A stretch of 64,000 nt of DNA, taken from Verrucomicrobiia bacterium (GTDB taxonomy: Bacteria > Verrucomicrobiota > Verrucomicrobiia > Limisphaerales > JADLHS01). The stretch is taken from the NCBI GenBank assembly GCA_023953615.1, contig JAMLJH010000001.1:1343360-1407359 (forward strand), in the 5' to 3' direction. Below the pieces are notes generated by a model. The model saw nothing but the letters and a program-made list of their open reading frames with translations. It made no database searches and was not told the origin of the DNA. Of this stretch, positions 44,174 to 51,955 are shown piece after piece. Position 1 is the first letter of the stretch, and each line of letters opens with the position of its first letter. A program made the translations under genes and the position numbers.

Positions 44174-44473
44174 ATTCAGGGCGGTAGTCGTTCGCGTCTC
44201 GCGGACGACATTCAGGTTCCAAAATTAAGAGCCGCCGAGACGTTTCGACTTGGTTTGGTTGGAACTGCGGCGGGACGCCGCAGCCACCTTGTTGGCCGGG
44301 CACACGCTCACGACACCGCCGTCGTTATGTCGGGAGGGACATTTGAGGGTTCGTCCAGAACCGATACCCGCTGAAATTTTGCGCGCTCTTTCTGTCGCCC
44401 CGCTGGGGCTTGGGGTGGTGCAACATTCAACCCACGGCTCTCGCCGTGGGCTACCTTCGGTCGCGCTCCGCGC

Positions 44474-44672
44474 TAAGCCGGAACGATGCGGTTGGTCCAG
44501 GTGGAACGGCCAACTTGGCCGTTCTGGGCGGCAACCTGCCGTCCAGCCGAGCGCACGGAGATCGCACCCCATTGGATTCGCACGCTTTGCGTTTGGCGAT
44601 CGGGCTGGTAGCCCGACCGAACGGGCCAGTGGCCCATTCCACCCAAACTCCAATCGAATCGTTCCGGCTAAG
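44474..44672. repeat. Multi-hairpin dispersed repeat A, copy 2 (199 bp)
   Basis: Same length and order of hairpins as 9475-9673. The ends are better preserved: AGCCGGAACGAT at the left and its exact reverse complement ATCGTTCCGGCT at the right give a 12-bp terminal inverted repeat. Differences from copy 1 are scattered substitutions, two of which weaken inner stems. Confidence 0.87.
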
Positions 44673-44881
44673 TTTTGCCAGCCTCCCAAACTGTGGACAC
44701 CCTCTCGAGGATCAACAGTTCTTCCAGATACCGCAACCGCGCGCGCCACCGCTTCACTCCGTTACGCTCCGCGCGTCCAAAACCTCATGGAAAGAAAACC
44801 GGCGGAAACTCAGCGACCCGCTTGAAGACCCTCATAGACACTGCAGCGTCCTGATTAAGCATCGTCGTTCCAGTTACTTCT

Positions 44882-45070
44882 TCAATGCGAGCGGGGATTT
44901 CCATTGCTATCTACCCAAAATGACTCGTAAAGCGATTCTCCCAAGCACTTCCATACCTCATCTTCTGTTTGCTCACTCCGCGCACTGTTTCGTGACGCAG
45001 CGCAACCTGAAATAAAGATGATGGCAAAAATCAAAACCAAGCGATGCCAAAACTTCGAGAATACTTTCAC
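44882..45070 (-). CDS. Small lipoprotein, cassette-array gene
   Basis: A 62-residue protein from GTG 45070, reading KVFSKFWHRLVLIFAIIFIS up to a lipobox (FISGC) and a short acidic tail (SEQTEDEVWKCLGESLYESF). The frame is open further upstream to 45196, but that part looks non-coding, so the GTG before the signal peptide is used. It is the last of a row of small minus-strand genes of unrelated content between 44.9 and 46.8 kb. No family recognised. Confidence 0.5.
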   Translation of the reverse strand: MKVFSKFWHRLVLIFAIIFISGCAASRNSARSEQTEDEVWKCLGESLYESFWVDSNGNPRSH

Positions 45071-45196
45071 AGACGCGATGATGCCCAAGCTCAGGGAGTC
45101 GGCACACCAAGGCTGAACGCCAGCCTGAACATTCTCGGATAACCCAAGACGCCATGCCGGGTTCGCATCAGTGACGTTGTTAGCAGTTCGTCGCAT

Positions 45197-45415
45197 CTAT
45201 CTTCTCCTCTTCACCACTTCACCAGTCGCCACGTCGAACTCGTAGAACCGATATCCCTCGGTGGACGGGATGTCCGATACCACTCTCCAGAATGGTCGCC
45301 CAACGAACCAACGTCTCCGCCTGCTCACCGCAAACCGCGGCTGTGATCCCGACCAAAGATGCACCGGGGGATCGAACTCCCAGCGTGGACCGTTTAATTG
45401 AGTATCAGACGACAT
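45197..45415 (-). CDS. Hypothetical 72-residue protein
   Basis: It starts at ATG 45415, overlapping the end of the preceding gene by 22 bp, and reads MSSDTQLNGPRWEFDPPVHL, then a basic stretch (SRRRRWFVGRPFWRVV) and DIPSTEGYRFYEFDVATGEVVKRRR at the end (cited in part). Trp- and Arg-rich, no membrane segment. Small size and position fit a gene-cassette passenger. Family unknown; coding status moderately likely. Confidence 0.45.
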   Translation of the reverse strand: MSSDTQLNGPRWEFDPPVHLWSGSQPRFAVSRRRRWFVGRPFWRVVSDIPSTEGYRFYEFDVATGEVVKRRR

Positions 45416-45798
45416 ATGACTGCGACCTTGACGGCTTCGCGCTGCAGCGCATGGGGCAACATTCTCGCGTGCTTGGGTGGCGGGAGATCGAGTGGAACGG
45501 TGAACGACTCTGAACCAATCTCCACGTCGAGATACCGATGGAGAACACCCCCACGCTTCTTCTCGCGTCCCACATCAATAATAACCAACCCTCTGGCATC
45601 CTCGTATCGGCTGCGTTCTGTCAGCTTGTAGTGATATGGCGGAAACGGAAGCATCATGGAACAAATCTCTCGATAGGATGTGCCTCCAGCGTAAATCGCG
45701 ATCGAGTAAACGTTCGTCTGCGCCTGACAGCACAGCGAACCCACAATCAGCGATAGTGAAAGAATCGCTTTCAAATTACATGCGCGCTTACCATTCAC
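45394..45798 (-). CDS. Secreted hypothetical protein, first gene of a cassette
   Basis: A 134-residue protein from GTG 45798 with a signal peptide (LKAILSLSLIVGSLCCQAQ) and a beta-rich mature part (YSIAIYAGGTSYREI; GLVIIDVGREKKRGG; YLDVEIGSESFTVPLDL). The start lies only seven bases after the GTTAGAC core of the attC site at 45806-45927, which is where a cassette gene is expected. No family recognised. Confidence 0.6.
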   Translation of the reverse strand: MNGKRACNLKAILSLSLIVGSLCCQAQTNVYSIAIYAGGTSYREICSMMLPFPPYHYKLTERSRYEDARGLVIIDVGREKKRGGVLHRYLDVEIGSESFTVPLDLPPPKHARMLPHALQREAVKVAVICRLILN

Positions 45799-45805
45799 GG
45801 TTGCC

Positions 45806-45927
45806 GTCTAACGTCCCACGCCACGCCGACGGGCGAGCGGCTCCGCTGGCTTGATAATCGTTGTATTACTCAAACCATCCATAAAACTCAAGGCGCAGTC
45901 GGCGTTGGCTCCAGCGCGGTGTTAGGC
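45806..45927 (-). other. Integron attC recombination site (122 bp)
   Basis: On the minus strand it begins with the core GCCTAAC (RYYYAAC) and ends with GTTAGAC (GTTRRRY). The arms are imperfectly complementary, with CCAACGCCGAC on the left matching CCACGCCGAC read from the right, plus further GC-rich pairing. The left core contains the stop codon of the upstream gene. Its left arm in one frame reads NTALEPTPTAP, a peptide tail often annotated in genomes, which here is simply the translated attC. Confidence 0.8.
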
Positions 45928-46242
45928 GACTGGTAAATCATCTGGTCTATCCTCTCTGATAACATCATGCGACCAAGGAAATGAACCGTGAATCTCTCTC
46001 GCGGCAATCTCCTCCGAACCGTAAAAACTCCCCTCTGAACCTTGTCGAACCCAACAATGCTCAAACTCGTCATCGCTATAATACTCGCTGCCGCAAGCAA
46101 AACCTCCGTCGTGACGTGCAATCAAATAAACCCGCTGCTTGCCATCTGGATGCGTCCATCGGCACACAACACGGCCAAGTTCAAAGGTCTGCCAAGCATC
46201 TGGAATGCTTTTCGTCCGACGCTTTGTGAACCATGTAATCAT
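45922..46242 (-). CDS. Hypothetical 106-residue cassette gene
   Basis: It starts at ATG 46242, 13 bases after a GTTAGGC core, and ends inside the attC left core. The sequence has TFELGRVVCRWTHPDGKQRV, YLIARHDGGFACGSEYYSDDEFEHCW and ends DRPDDLPVA, a compact, possibly all-beta cytosolic protein. No signal peptide. It resembles small immunity- or cargo-like proteins found in cassettes, but no family was recognised. Its start overlaps the stop of the preceding gene by four bases. Confidence 0.65.
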   Translation of the reverse strand: MITWFTKRRTKSIPDAWQTFELGRVVCRWTHPDGKQRVYLIARHDGGFACGSEYYSDDEFEHCWVRQGSEGSFYGSEEIAAREIHGSFPWSHDVIREDRPDDLPVA

Positions 46243-46499
46243 AATGCGCGAAGTCGCCTAACATTATAGGTGTCTAACTCATCCTCCAAGGCTTCGAGCG
46301 CGGCGTTGGTGTCGCCACGATGAATCTGCTGGATAAGTCCTGCCGCGAGAGAAAAGTCTGCTGTAGGGCGACGAACCTCTGGACTCATCAATTTGGCCAT
46401 GTAGCTGTCAACTGTCCGCTTGGTCTGCCACTGTCCAATGAAGAATCCGGCGATGAGAGCCGCCAGAACCAAAACAGAAACGAGAAGCTTCGATTTCAT
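46239..46499 (-). CDS. Small membrane-anchored hypothetical protein, cassette gene
   Basis: An 86-residue protein with one N-terminal membrane helix (LLVSVLVLAALIAGFFIG) and a helical tail with AAGLIQQIHRGDTNAALEAL. It starts at ATG 46499, 16 bases after a GTTAGGC core. Its final codons run through the next CACCTATAATGTTAGGC site, so the original end may have been replaced when the neighbouring cassette was joined. Function unknown. Confidence 0.6.
   Translation of the reverse strand: MKSKLLVSVLVLAALIAGFFIGQWQTKRTVDSYMAKLMSPEVRRPTADFSLAAGLIQQIHRGDTNAALEALEDELDTYNVRRLRAL
46256..46278 (-). other. Cassette-junction-like site (GTTAGAC...GTTAGGC)
   Basis: On the minus strand GTTAGAC is followed by ACCTATAAT and then GTTAGGC; the CACCTATAATGTTAGGC part is repeated exactly at 46844-46860. 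The GTTAGGC fits the R' core consensus GTTRRRY. A full second attC arm is not visible. Confidence 0.5.
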
Positions 46500-46515
46500 A
46501 GTGCGCGTGGTAGGT

Positions 46516-46533
46516 GCCTAACAGTTAATTAGG
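46516..46533 (-). other. Cassette-junction-like site (CACCTAATTAACTGTTAGGC)
   Basis: GTTAGGC lies 16 bases before the ATG of the 46239-46499 gene and just after the stop of the 46529-46840 gene. It shares CACCTA...GTTAGGC with the other two sites and contains a small CCTAA/TTAGG palindrome. Confidence 0.45.
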
Positions 46534-46840
46534 TGGCATAAAATTTGGCTAAATCATCCAGACTCCGAATATCTGGCGTGCTTCTTGACAGATTGGTCGC
46601 ACGAGCAACCAACTGACGAATAAACTCTCTGTCTGGTGCGCCGCTTGGTCTCAACCGAAAGCTCCCACCACCAAATACACTCGGAGGCGCGACAATCTCC
46701 GCAACAAACTGCTGGCCGGTCTCATCACAAAACTCATACTCGCCATTCTCGACATCAATCGTCTCAAACCAACCTTCTGCATTCGCAACTGTCGGCAAGA
46801 CAAACAGCGAACCATCATCTTTTTCAAGTGCGATAACCAT
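46529..46840 (-). CDS. Hypothetical 103-residue cassette gene
   Basis: It starts at ATG 46840, three bases after a GTTAGGC core; the longer frame to 47020 is ignored because it crosses that site. The protein reads MVIALEKDDGSLFVLPTVAN, then VENGEYEFCDETGQQFVAEI and a C-terminal helix (REFIRQLVARATNLSRS). It looks like a small cytosolic alpha/beta protein without recognised family. AT content is higher than in the housekeeping genes nearby. First gene of the minus-strand row. Confidence 0.6.
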   Translation of the reverse strand: MVIALEKDDGSLFVLPTVANAEGWFETIDVENGEYEFCDETGQQFVAEIVAPPSVFGGGSFRLRPSGAPDREFIRQLVARATNLSRSTPDIRSLDDLAKFYAT

Positions 46841-47152
46841 GCCGCCTAACATTATAGGTGAGCGACTGGATTGTCGTTCATTAGGTTCATGGGGTTGAAG
46901 GATAAATTTGGGATTAGGGCTTGTCCAGGCGGGAGTTTCTGAAAAATTGAGGGCGATTATTGAATCCGCAAAACCAACCATGAGCGAAGTCGGCCGCCCC
47001 CAGGGGAAATGCTGCCCCAATCCGAAGCTGAACGGTACCGACCAAAGGCAAAGTGTGGCGGGCGCGGGCGGCGTGGGGATAAATCAAACGTCAGTGTTGG
47101 CTGGTCCCGGTCGCTGAACGTGATCCTTGGCCGCACTTGACCGAAAATTCTT
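46841..47152. other. Edge of the cassette patch, no supported gene
   Basis: The GTTAGGC site at 46844-46850, with the repeated CACCTATAATGTTAGGC (46844-46860), opens the patch. The remaining roughly 290 bp shows no gene, hairpin repeat or attC-like arm; in particular no integrase is encoded here. Confidence 0.45.
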
Positions 47153-47374
47153 ATGCCGTACGGAATGATAGCATTGAGCGTGTTCTGGATTGCGACCATC
47201 AAACTGTGGTTCACCGATGGTCCGAAGATTCCAGTCATTGGCATCATTTTATGGTTGATCCTTTTCTTCGGAGTCCCGTGGTTGCACTGGCCCGGCCTCG
47301 TCTTGACGGTGGCAGAAGCGATCATGGGTCTGGCTTTGTTGCTGATTGATAGATACAAGTCAGCATTGATGTGA
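47153..47374 (+). CDS. Small two-helix membrane protein
   Basis: A 73-residue protein with two to three hydrophobic helices (MIALSVFWIATIKLWF; IPVIGIILWLILFFGVPWLH; LVLTVAEAIMGLALLLID) and a basic end (RYKSALM). The start at ATG 47153 has a second ATG four codons later. It is opposite in direction to the cassette row and precedes the ceramidase-like gene. Family unknown; composition is convincingly membrane-like. Confidence 0.55.
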   Translation: MPYGMIALSVFWIATIKLWFTDGPKIPVIGIILWLILFFGVPWLHWPGLVLTVAEAIMGLALLLIDRYKSALM

Positions 47375-47475
47375 AGCCCGCCGCCAGCGCGGTGGCGGCT
47401 TGGCGCGGCGAGCGGCGGCGGGCAGCGTGCGCTTTTTGCTTGAGCACACTGCGGGAATCGGCCAAGTCAGTAATC

Positions 47476-48873
47476 ATGAATCCGCGAATGGTTTTTTCAT
47501 TTCTGCCGCGAACCGCCACCTGGAGCGGAATGGCGGGATTGCTGAGTGCGCTGGCGCTATTCACCGTCCGGGCTGAATTCCGTGCCGCCACTTTCGAGGC
47601 GGACATCACGATTCCCATCGGACACGCGTGCATGGGCGGCGGCGTGGCGGATGCGCGGGAAATCGTTGATCCCCTGTTCGCCAAGGGTTTTGTGCTGCTG
47701 GGAGCGGGCCAGCCGATCGTGGTCGTGGCGCTGGATTGGTGTCAGTGCAACAACGATTCCTACGATCGCTGGCGCGAAGTCCTGGCGCGCGCGGCAGACA
47801 CCACGCCGCAACGCGTGATGCTGGCGACCGTGCATCAACATGACGCGCCCATCAGCGATCTCACCGCGCAACGGTTGCTGGATGATCAGGGGCTGCCGGG
47901 CTGGAATTGCAATCCGGAATTTCACGAGCAGGCGGTGCAACGCACGGCGGCGGCTTTGCAACGCGCATTACCCACGGCGCGGCGGGTGACGCATTTTGGT
48001 CTGGGGCAGGCGCGCATTGAAAAACTGGCGTCGAATCGTCGCGTCGTCCGACCGGATGGAACAATCACTTGGGAACGTGGCAGCGCGAGCGGTAATCTCT
48101 ACGACGCGCCGGAGGGCGAGATTGATCCGTGGCTCAAGACCCTGAGTTTTTGGAATGGCGAAACGCCGCTGCTCGCGTGGAGTTGTTACGCCATTCATCC
48201 CATGAGTTACTACGGCAAGGGCGGCGTCTCGGCGGATTTTCCCGGCCTGGCGCGGCAACGCCGGCAACAGGATGACCCGTCCGTGTTTCAAATTTATTTC
48301 ACCGGTTGCGGCGGCGACACGACGGCGGGCAAATACAATTCGGGCGCGCCCACCAACCGCGCGGTGCTCGCGGATCGGCTGTACCAGGGCATGTTGAAAG
48401 CGTGGCAACAAACGCAACGCCAGCCGCTGACCCAGATCACCTTTCGCACGGCGGAATTGCGCCTGCCTCCGCGTGATACCGGAGCGTTCACCATCGAAGC
48501 CATGCGCGGAACGCTGGCCAATACCAACGCCACACGCTGGCAACGGATTTCCGCCGCGCTCGGTTTGAGTTGGCGCGCCCGCGTGAGCCGCGATCAACCC
48601 ATCGAGGTGCCGGGTCTGGATTTGAACGGTGGCGCGGCGTTGTTCACCATTTTGCCGGCGGAAAGTTTCGTCGGCTACCAACTCGCCGCGCAACAGTTGC
48701 GGCCAAAATCTTTTGTCATGGTGGCGGGATTCGGTGATGGCGCGCCCGGCTACATTCCCACGGATCAATGCTGGCGCGACGGCTACGACGATCATTATTG
48801 CTGGGTGCAACCGATGACGGAAACCGCCATGCGCCGGGCGTTATCCCAGGCGCTGGGTTTGCCGGACCGTTGA
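47476..48873 (+). CDS. Secreted neutral ceramidase-like protein
   Basis: A 465-residue protein from ATG 47476 with an N-terminal signal (SGMAGLLSALALFTVRA). It has the zinc-ceramidase N-terminal fold pattern: FEADITIPIGHACMGGG, GQPIVVVALDWCQCN, MLATVHQHDAPISD (His-x-His metal ligands), LLAWSCYAIHPMSYYG and YFTGCGGDTTAGKY. It lacks the C-terminal Ig domain of true ceramidases. Many environmental relatives of unknown substrate carry this domain alone, so amide or lipid hydrolysis is only a guess. It is followed by the NamZ-like gene on the same strand. Confidence 0.75.
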   Translation: MNPRMVFSFLPRTATWSGMAGLLSALALFTVRAEFRAATFEADITIPIGHACMGGGVADAREIVDPLFAKGFVLLGAGQPIVVVALDWCQCNNDSYDRWREVLARAADTTPQRVMLATVHQHDAPISDLTAQRLLDDQGLPGWNCNPEFHEQAVQRTAAALQRALPTARRVTHFGLGQARIEKLASNRRVVRPDGTITWERGSASGNLYDAPEGEIDPWLKTLSFWNGETPLLAWSCYAIHPMSYYGKGGVSADFPGLARQRRQQDDPSVFQIYFTGCGGDTTAGKYNSGAPTNRAVLADRLYQGMLKAWQQTQRQPLTQITFRTAELRLPPRDTGAFTIEAMRGTLANTNATRWQRISAALGLSWRARVSRDQPIEVPGLDLNGGAALFTILPAESFVGYQLAAQQLRPKSFVMVAGFGDGAPGYIPTDQCWRDGYDDHYCWVQPMTETAMRRALSQALGLPDR

Positions 48874-48939
48874 GCCGATTCGGTTGGATGCAAAAATCTC
48901 CACCCGCTGACAATCCAATCAACCCCTTCCCCGCGCGAA

Positions 48940-50124
48940 ATGAATTCCGTCCGCTTCGGTATAGATCAACTGCTGACCGCGCCGCCGTGGTCGCCGGGCC
49001 GCCGTTATGGACTCGTCACCAACGCGGCGGCGCGCTGGTCACAAGCTCCGCCCCGTTCCAGCCGAGAGGCGCTGCAATCGGCGGGTTTCAATCTGGTCCG
49101 GCTGTTTTCTCCCGAGCACGGCCTGGACGCCAACGCCGCCGATGGAGCCGCAATTGCCGATGGCCATGATCCGTTGACCGGTTTGCCAGTGGTCAGTTTG
49201 TATGGAGACCAACTGCGGCCGCCCCGGGCCAGTCTGGCTGACCTCGAGGCGGTGCTGTTGGATCTGCCCGATATCGGAACGCGATTCTACACCTACATCT
49301 GGACCCTGTCGCATGTGCTGGAAGCGTGCGCCGATGCTGGCGTTCCGCTGGTTGTGTTGGATCGGCCCAATCCACTCGGTGGCGATCTAGCCACGGCCGA
49401 GGGCCCGATGCTGGATGCGGAACGGCACGCCAGTTTTCTGGGCCGCGCGGCTCTCCCCATTTGCCATGCGTTGACAATGGGCGAGCTGGCACGACTTTGG
49501 AATTCCGAATGGAACCGACGCGCGCAACTCGAAGTCATTCCGTGCGCCGGCTGGCACCGTTCCATGCGCTGGCCGGCGACCGGACTTCCATTCGTACCCA
49601 CTTCGCCCGCCATGCCGAGTTATGAATCCGCGCGACTTTATCCCGGGCTGGGTTTGTTCGAAGCCACCAACCTGAGCGTCGGTCGCGGCACGGCTCAACC
49701 GTTTCAAGTGCTCGGCGCGCCGTGGTTGCGCGCGCCAACTCTCGTGGCGCATTTCAAAGCCCACGCCATGCCGGGACTGACTCTTGAGGCGTTTGATTTC
49801 ACGCCCACGCAGAATCCCTTCGCGAACGCGCGCTGCGCCGGGGTGCGTTTGCGAGTGACGCAAGATGCTCACGTTCGACCCGTGGCCGCCGGACTGCGGT
49901 TGTTATCGGCCATCATCAACTCGCATCGCGCCGAGTTTCAATGGGTCACCTATCCCACGACGGCGAACCCGAGCGGCGCCGGTCATTTTGAGAAATTGAT
50001 CGGGCGCGCGGGAATCCGCGAAATGTTGCCGACCGGTCCCGACCATCTTGAAGAACAAATCCGCGCCTGGACCGACGTGACCGGTTGGGCGGAACGAGTG
50101 CAACCGCATTTGCTCTACACCTGA
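48940..50124 (+). CDS. NamZ-type exo-beta-N-acetylmuramidase (DUF1343/GH171)
   Basis: A 394-residue protein with the family blocks GLVTNAAARW, LVRLFSPEHGLDANAADGA, LPVVSLYGDQLRPP, LLDLPDIGTRFYTYIWTLS, LVVLDRPNPLGG and TNLSVGRGTAQPFQVLGAPW. It removes N-acetylmuramic acid from the end of peptidoglycan chains in recycling. No obvious signal peptide precedes ATG 48940, whereas many relatives are exported, so the location is uncertain. dapL, which makes diaminopimelate for peptidoglycan, is the next gene downstream, giving a loose cell-wall context. Confidence 0.88.
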   Translation: MNSVRFGIDQLLTAPPWSPGRRYGLVTNAAARWSQAPPRSSREALQSAGFNLVRLFSPEHGLDANAADGAAIADGHDPLTGLPVVSLYGDQLRPPRASLADLEAVLLDLPDIGTRFYTYIWTLSHVLEACADAGVPLVVLDRPNPLGGDLATAEGPMLDAERHASFLGRAALPICHALTMGELARLWNSEWNRRAQLEVIPCAGWHRSMRWPATGLPFVPTSPAMPSYESARLYPGLGLFEATNLSVGRGTAQPFQVLGAPWLRAPTLVAHFKAHAMPGLTLEAFDFTPTQNPFANARCAGVRLRVTQDAHVRPVAAGLRLLSAIINSHRAEFQWVTYPTTANPSGAGHFEKLIGRAGIREMLPTGPDHLEEQIRAWTDVTGWAERVQPHLLYT

Positions 50125-50243
50125 ACCCACCGGGGCGGGCGCCGGTTGGTTTTCCGGAGATTGCTCCCCGCCGCCCGGTTCACGTATGATCGCCGGCGGC
50201 GCGCGCCCAACCAAAGCGACGCCCAATCGAATCCACACACATC

Positions 50244-51482
50244 ATGGCTTTACTCAACGAACATTATCTGAAACTCAAGGCCGGTTATCTCTTCCCGGAG
50301 ATCGGCCGCCGCGTCAAAGCTTTTTGCGAAGCCAATCCCGTCGCCGCGACGCGCCTGATCCGTTGCGGCATCGGCGACGTGACTGAACCGTTGCCGCCCG
50401 CTGTCATCACGGCGTTGCACCAGGCGGTGGATGAAATGGCGTCCCGCGACACGTTCAAGGGCTATGGTCCGGAACAGGGTTATCCCTGGTTGCGGGCGGC
50501 CATTGCGCAAAATGATTATCGCGAGCGCGGCCTGGACGTGGCGGACGACGAAATCTTTGTCAGCGACGGCTCGAAATGCGATTGCGGCAGCATCCTCGAT
50601 ATTCTCGGCGACAAGAATAAAATCGCCATCAGCGATCCGGTGTATCCGGTGTACGTGGACACCAACGTGATGGCGGGACACACCGGCGCGGCAAATGCCG
50701 CCGGGGCTTACGCCAAACTGGTTTACCTTCCCTGTCGTTCGAGCAACGGCTTCGTACCCGTGCCGCCCAAGCGACACGTGGACGTGATTTATTTATGTTC
50801 GCCCAACAATCCGACTGGCGCCGTCGCCACGCGCGAACAACTCGCGGCGTGGGTTCAATATGCCCGCGAACAGCGCGCCATCATTTTGTTTGATGCCGCG
50901 TACGAAGCCTACATCACCGACCCGGCAATCCCCCGTTCCATTTACGAAATTCCCGGCGCCCGAGAATGTGCGATTGAATTCCGCAGCTTCTCGAAAAATG
51001 GCGGTTTCACCGGCACGCGCTGCGCGTTCACGGTCGTGCCGAAATCGCTGCCGGCGCAGACCAAAGCGGGTGAAACGAAACCGCTGCACCCGCTCTGGGC
51101 GCGACGCATGACCACCAAGTTCAACGGCGTGAGCTACATCGTGCAACGCGCCGCCGCCGCGCTCTACACCCCGGAAGGCAAGGCGCAGGTGCGGGAGCTG
51201 ATCGAGCATTATCTCGGCAACGCGAAAGTGCTCCGCGCCGGAGCGCGTAAAGCGGGGTTGAAAGTCTATGGCGGCGTCAACGCGCCCTATCTTTGGGTGC
51301 GCACCCCGGGCGGCATGACCAGTTGGCAGGCGTTTGATAAACTGCTGCACGAAGCCAACGTCGTCATCACGCCCGGCTCCGGTTTCGGCTCGAAAGGCGA
51401 GGGCTATTTCCGCATCAGCGCGTTCAACAGTCGCGCCAATGCCGAGGAAGTCGCGCGGCGCCTGACGGAACTAAAGTGGTGA
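50244..51482 (+). CDS. dapL: LL-diaminopimelate aminotransferase
   Basis: A 412-residue PLP enzyme converting tetrahydrodipicolinate directly to LL-diaminopimelate. The start [20 protein letters not shown] and the block [18 protein letters not shown] are diagnostic of DapL. The PLP lysine is Lys251 in [14 protein letters not shown], with the phosphate-binding [10 protein letters not shown] and [17 protein letters not shown] further on. Verrucomicrobia are known to use this pathway variant. It supplies lysine and peptidoglycan synthesis and follows the NamZ-like gene at 120 bp. Confidence 0.96.
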   Translation: MALLNEHYLKLKAGYLFPEIGRRVKAFCEANPVAATRLIRCGIGDVTEPLPPAVITALHQAVDEMASRDTFKGYGPEQGYPWLRAAIAQNDYRERGLDVADDEIFVSDGSKCDCGSILDILGDKNKIAISDPVYPVYVDTNVMAGHTGAANAAGAYAKLVYLPCRSSNGFVPVPPKRHVDVIYLCSPNNPTGAVATREQLAAWVQYAREQRAIILFDAAYEAYITDPAIPRSIYEIPGARECAIEFRSFSKNGGFTGTRCAFTVVPKSLPAQTKAGETKPLHPLWARRMTTKFNGVSYIVQRAAAALYTPEGKAQVRELIEHYLGNAKVLRAGARKAGLKVYGGVNAPYLWVRTPGGMTSWQAFDKLLHEANVVITPGSGFGSKGEGYFRISAFNSRANAEEVARRLTELKW

Positions 51483-51532
51483 TCGCAGGGGGCAGTACGT
51501 GCGAGATAGAGAGCTGAAGTCCGCTTCACTAT

Positions 51533-51735
51533 AGCGGTTTAATTAAAGTTGTAACCGTGGCACCGAACGAGTGTAACCCCATGAAGGTGGAGCCCCGATG
51601 GGGAATGTCACTTCTGTCCGCGAGGTTTTGGACTGCGGCAGTCTTCTGCCGCTTTCCGGTCGCGGGCCGATGATTCCACAGCGGCAGAGGACTGCCGCAG
51701 TCCAAGACGCGGTCGCGCCGGTGCTCGCCCCGAAC
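51533..51735. repeat. Palindromic dispersed repeat C, copy 2 (about 203 bp)
   Basis: It extends from GCGGTTTAATTAAAG through ATGAAGGTGGAGCCCCGATGG and the stem arms GGACTGCGGCAGTCTTCTGC / GCAGAGGACTGCCGCAGTCC to GTGCTCGCCCCGAA. The inverted copy at 60661-60866 matches along the whole length; the copy at 44056 matches only the right part. The gap to the next gene (51736-51955) shows nothing else. Confidence 0.85.
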
Positions 51736-51955
51736 CCGAAGCGATCGTCCGTTTGACCCAACGCTTGGCTTGAGGTTGGGAGGCCCGTTGCGTCATGTCG
51801 GCGGCTATAGGAATACTTAAAGTGCCCTGGCAGAACTCGAATAACGGCTGACCGGAAGCGATGATTCGGCGCCCAACCACTTCAGAGTTTTTCCGGTCGG
51901 CGGCTCGTTAAGCTTTTGACGGCGCGGCCAGGCCTCAGTTAAACCGTGTCGCTTC

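Larger units (their letters stand above)
43850..44881. other. Gene-poor accessory stretch carrying two dispersed repeats
   Basis: Just over 1 kb with no supported gene. It contains repeat C copy 1 (44056-44173) and repeat A copy 2 (44474-44672). Long frames crossing it on both strands read through the repeats and are rich in Arg/Pro/Ser, as expected for non-coding GC-rich DNA. Segments 43850-44050 and 44680-44880 show nothing recognisable. Confidence 0.6.

Noticed and set aside
44250..44825. Long frames crossing the accessory gap
   Set aside because: They read through repeat A on either strand and show only repeat-derived Arg/Pro/Ser composition.
45070..45196. Second attC site between the 45197-45415 and 44882-45070 genes
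   Set aside because: It has GCTAAC and some GC-rich dyads, but the core violates RYYYAAC and no GTTRRRY partner follows.
45362..45392. tRNA T-arm-like string GTTCGATCC on the minus strand
   Set aside because: No acceptor, D or anticodon stems could be drawn around it and it lies inside a plausible small coding frame.
45888..46121. Minus-strand open frame ending ...NTALEPTPTAP
   Set aside because: It overlaps the better-supported gene 45922-46242 in another frame, and its tail is the translated attC site.
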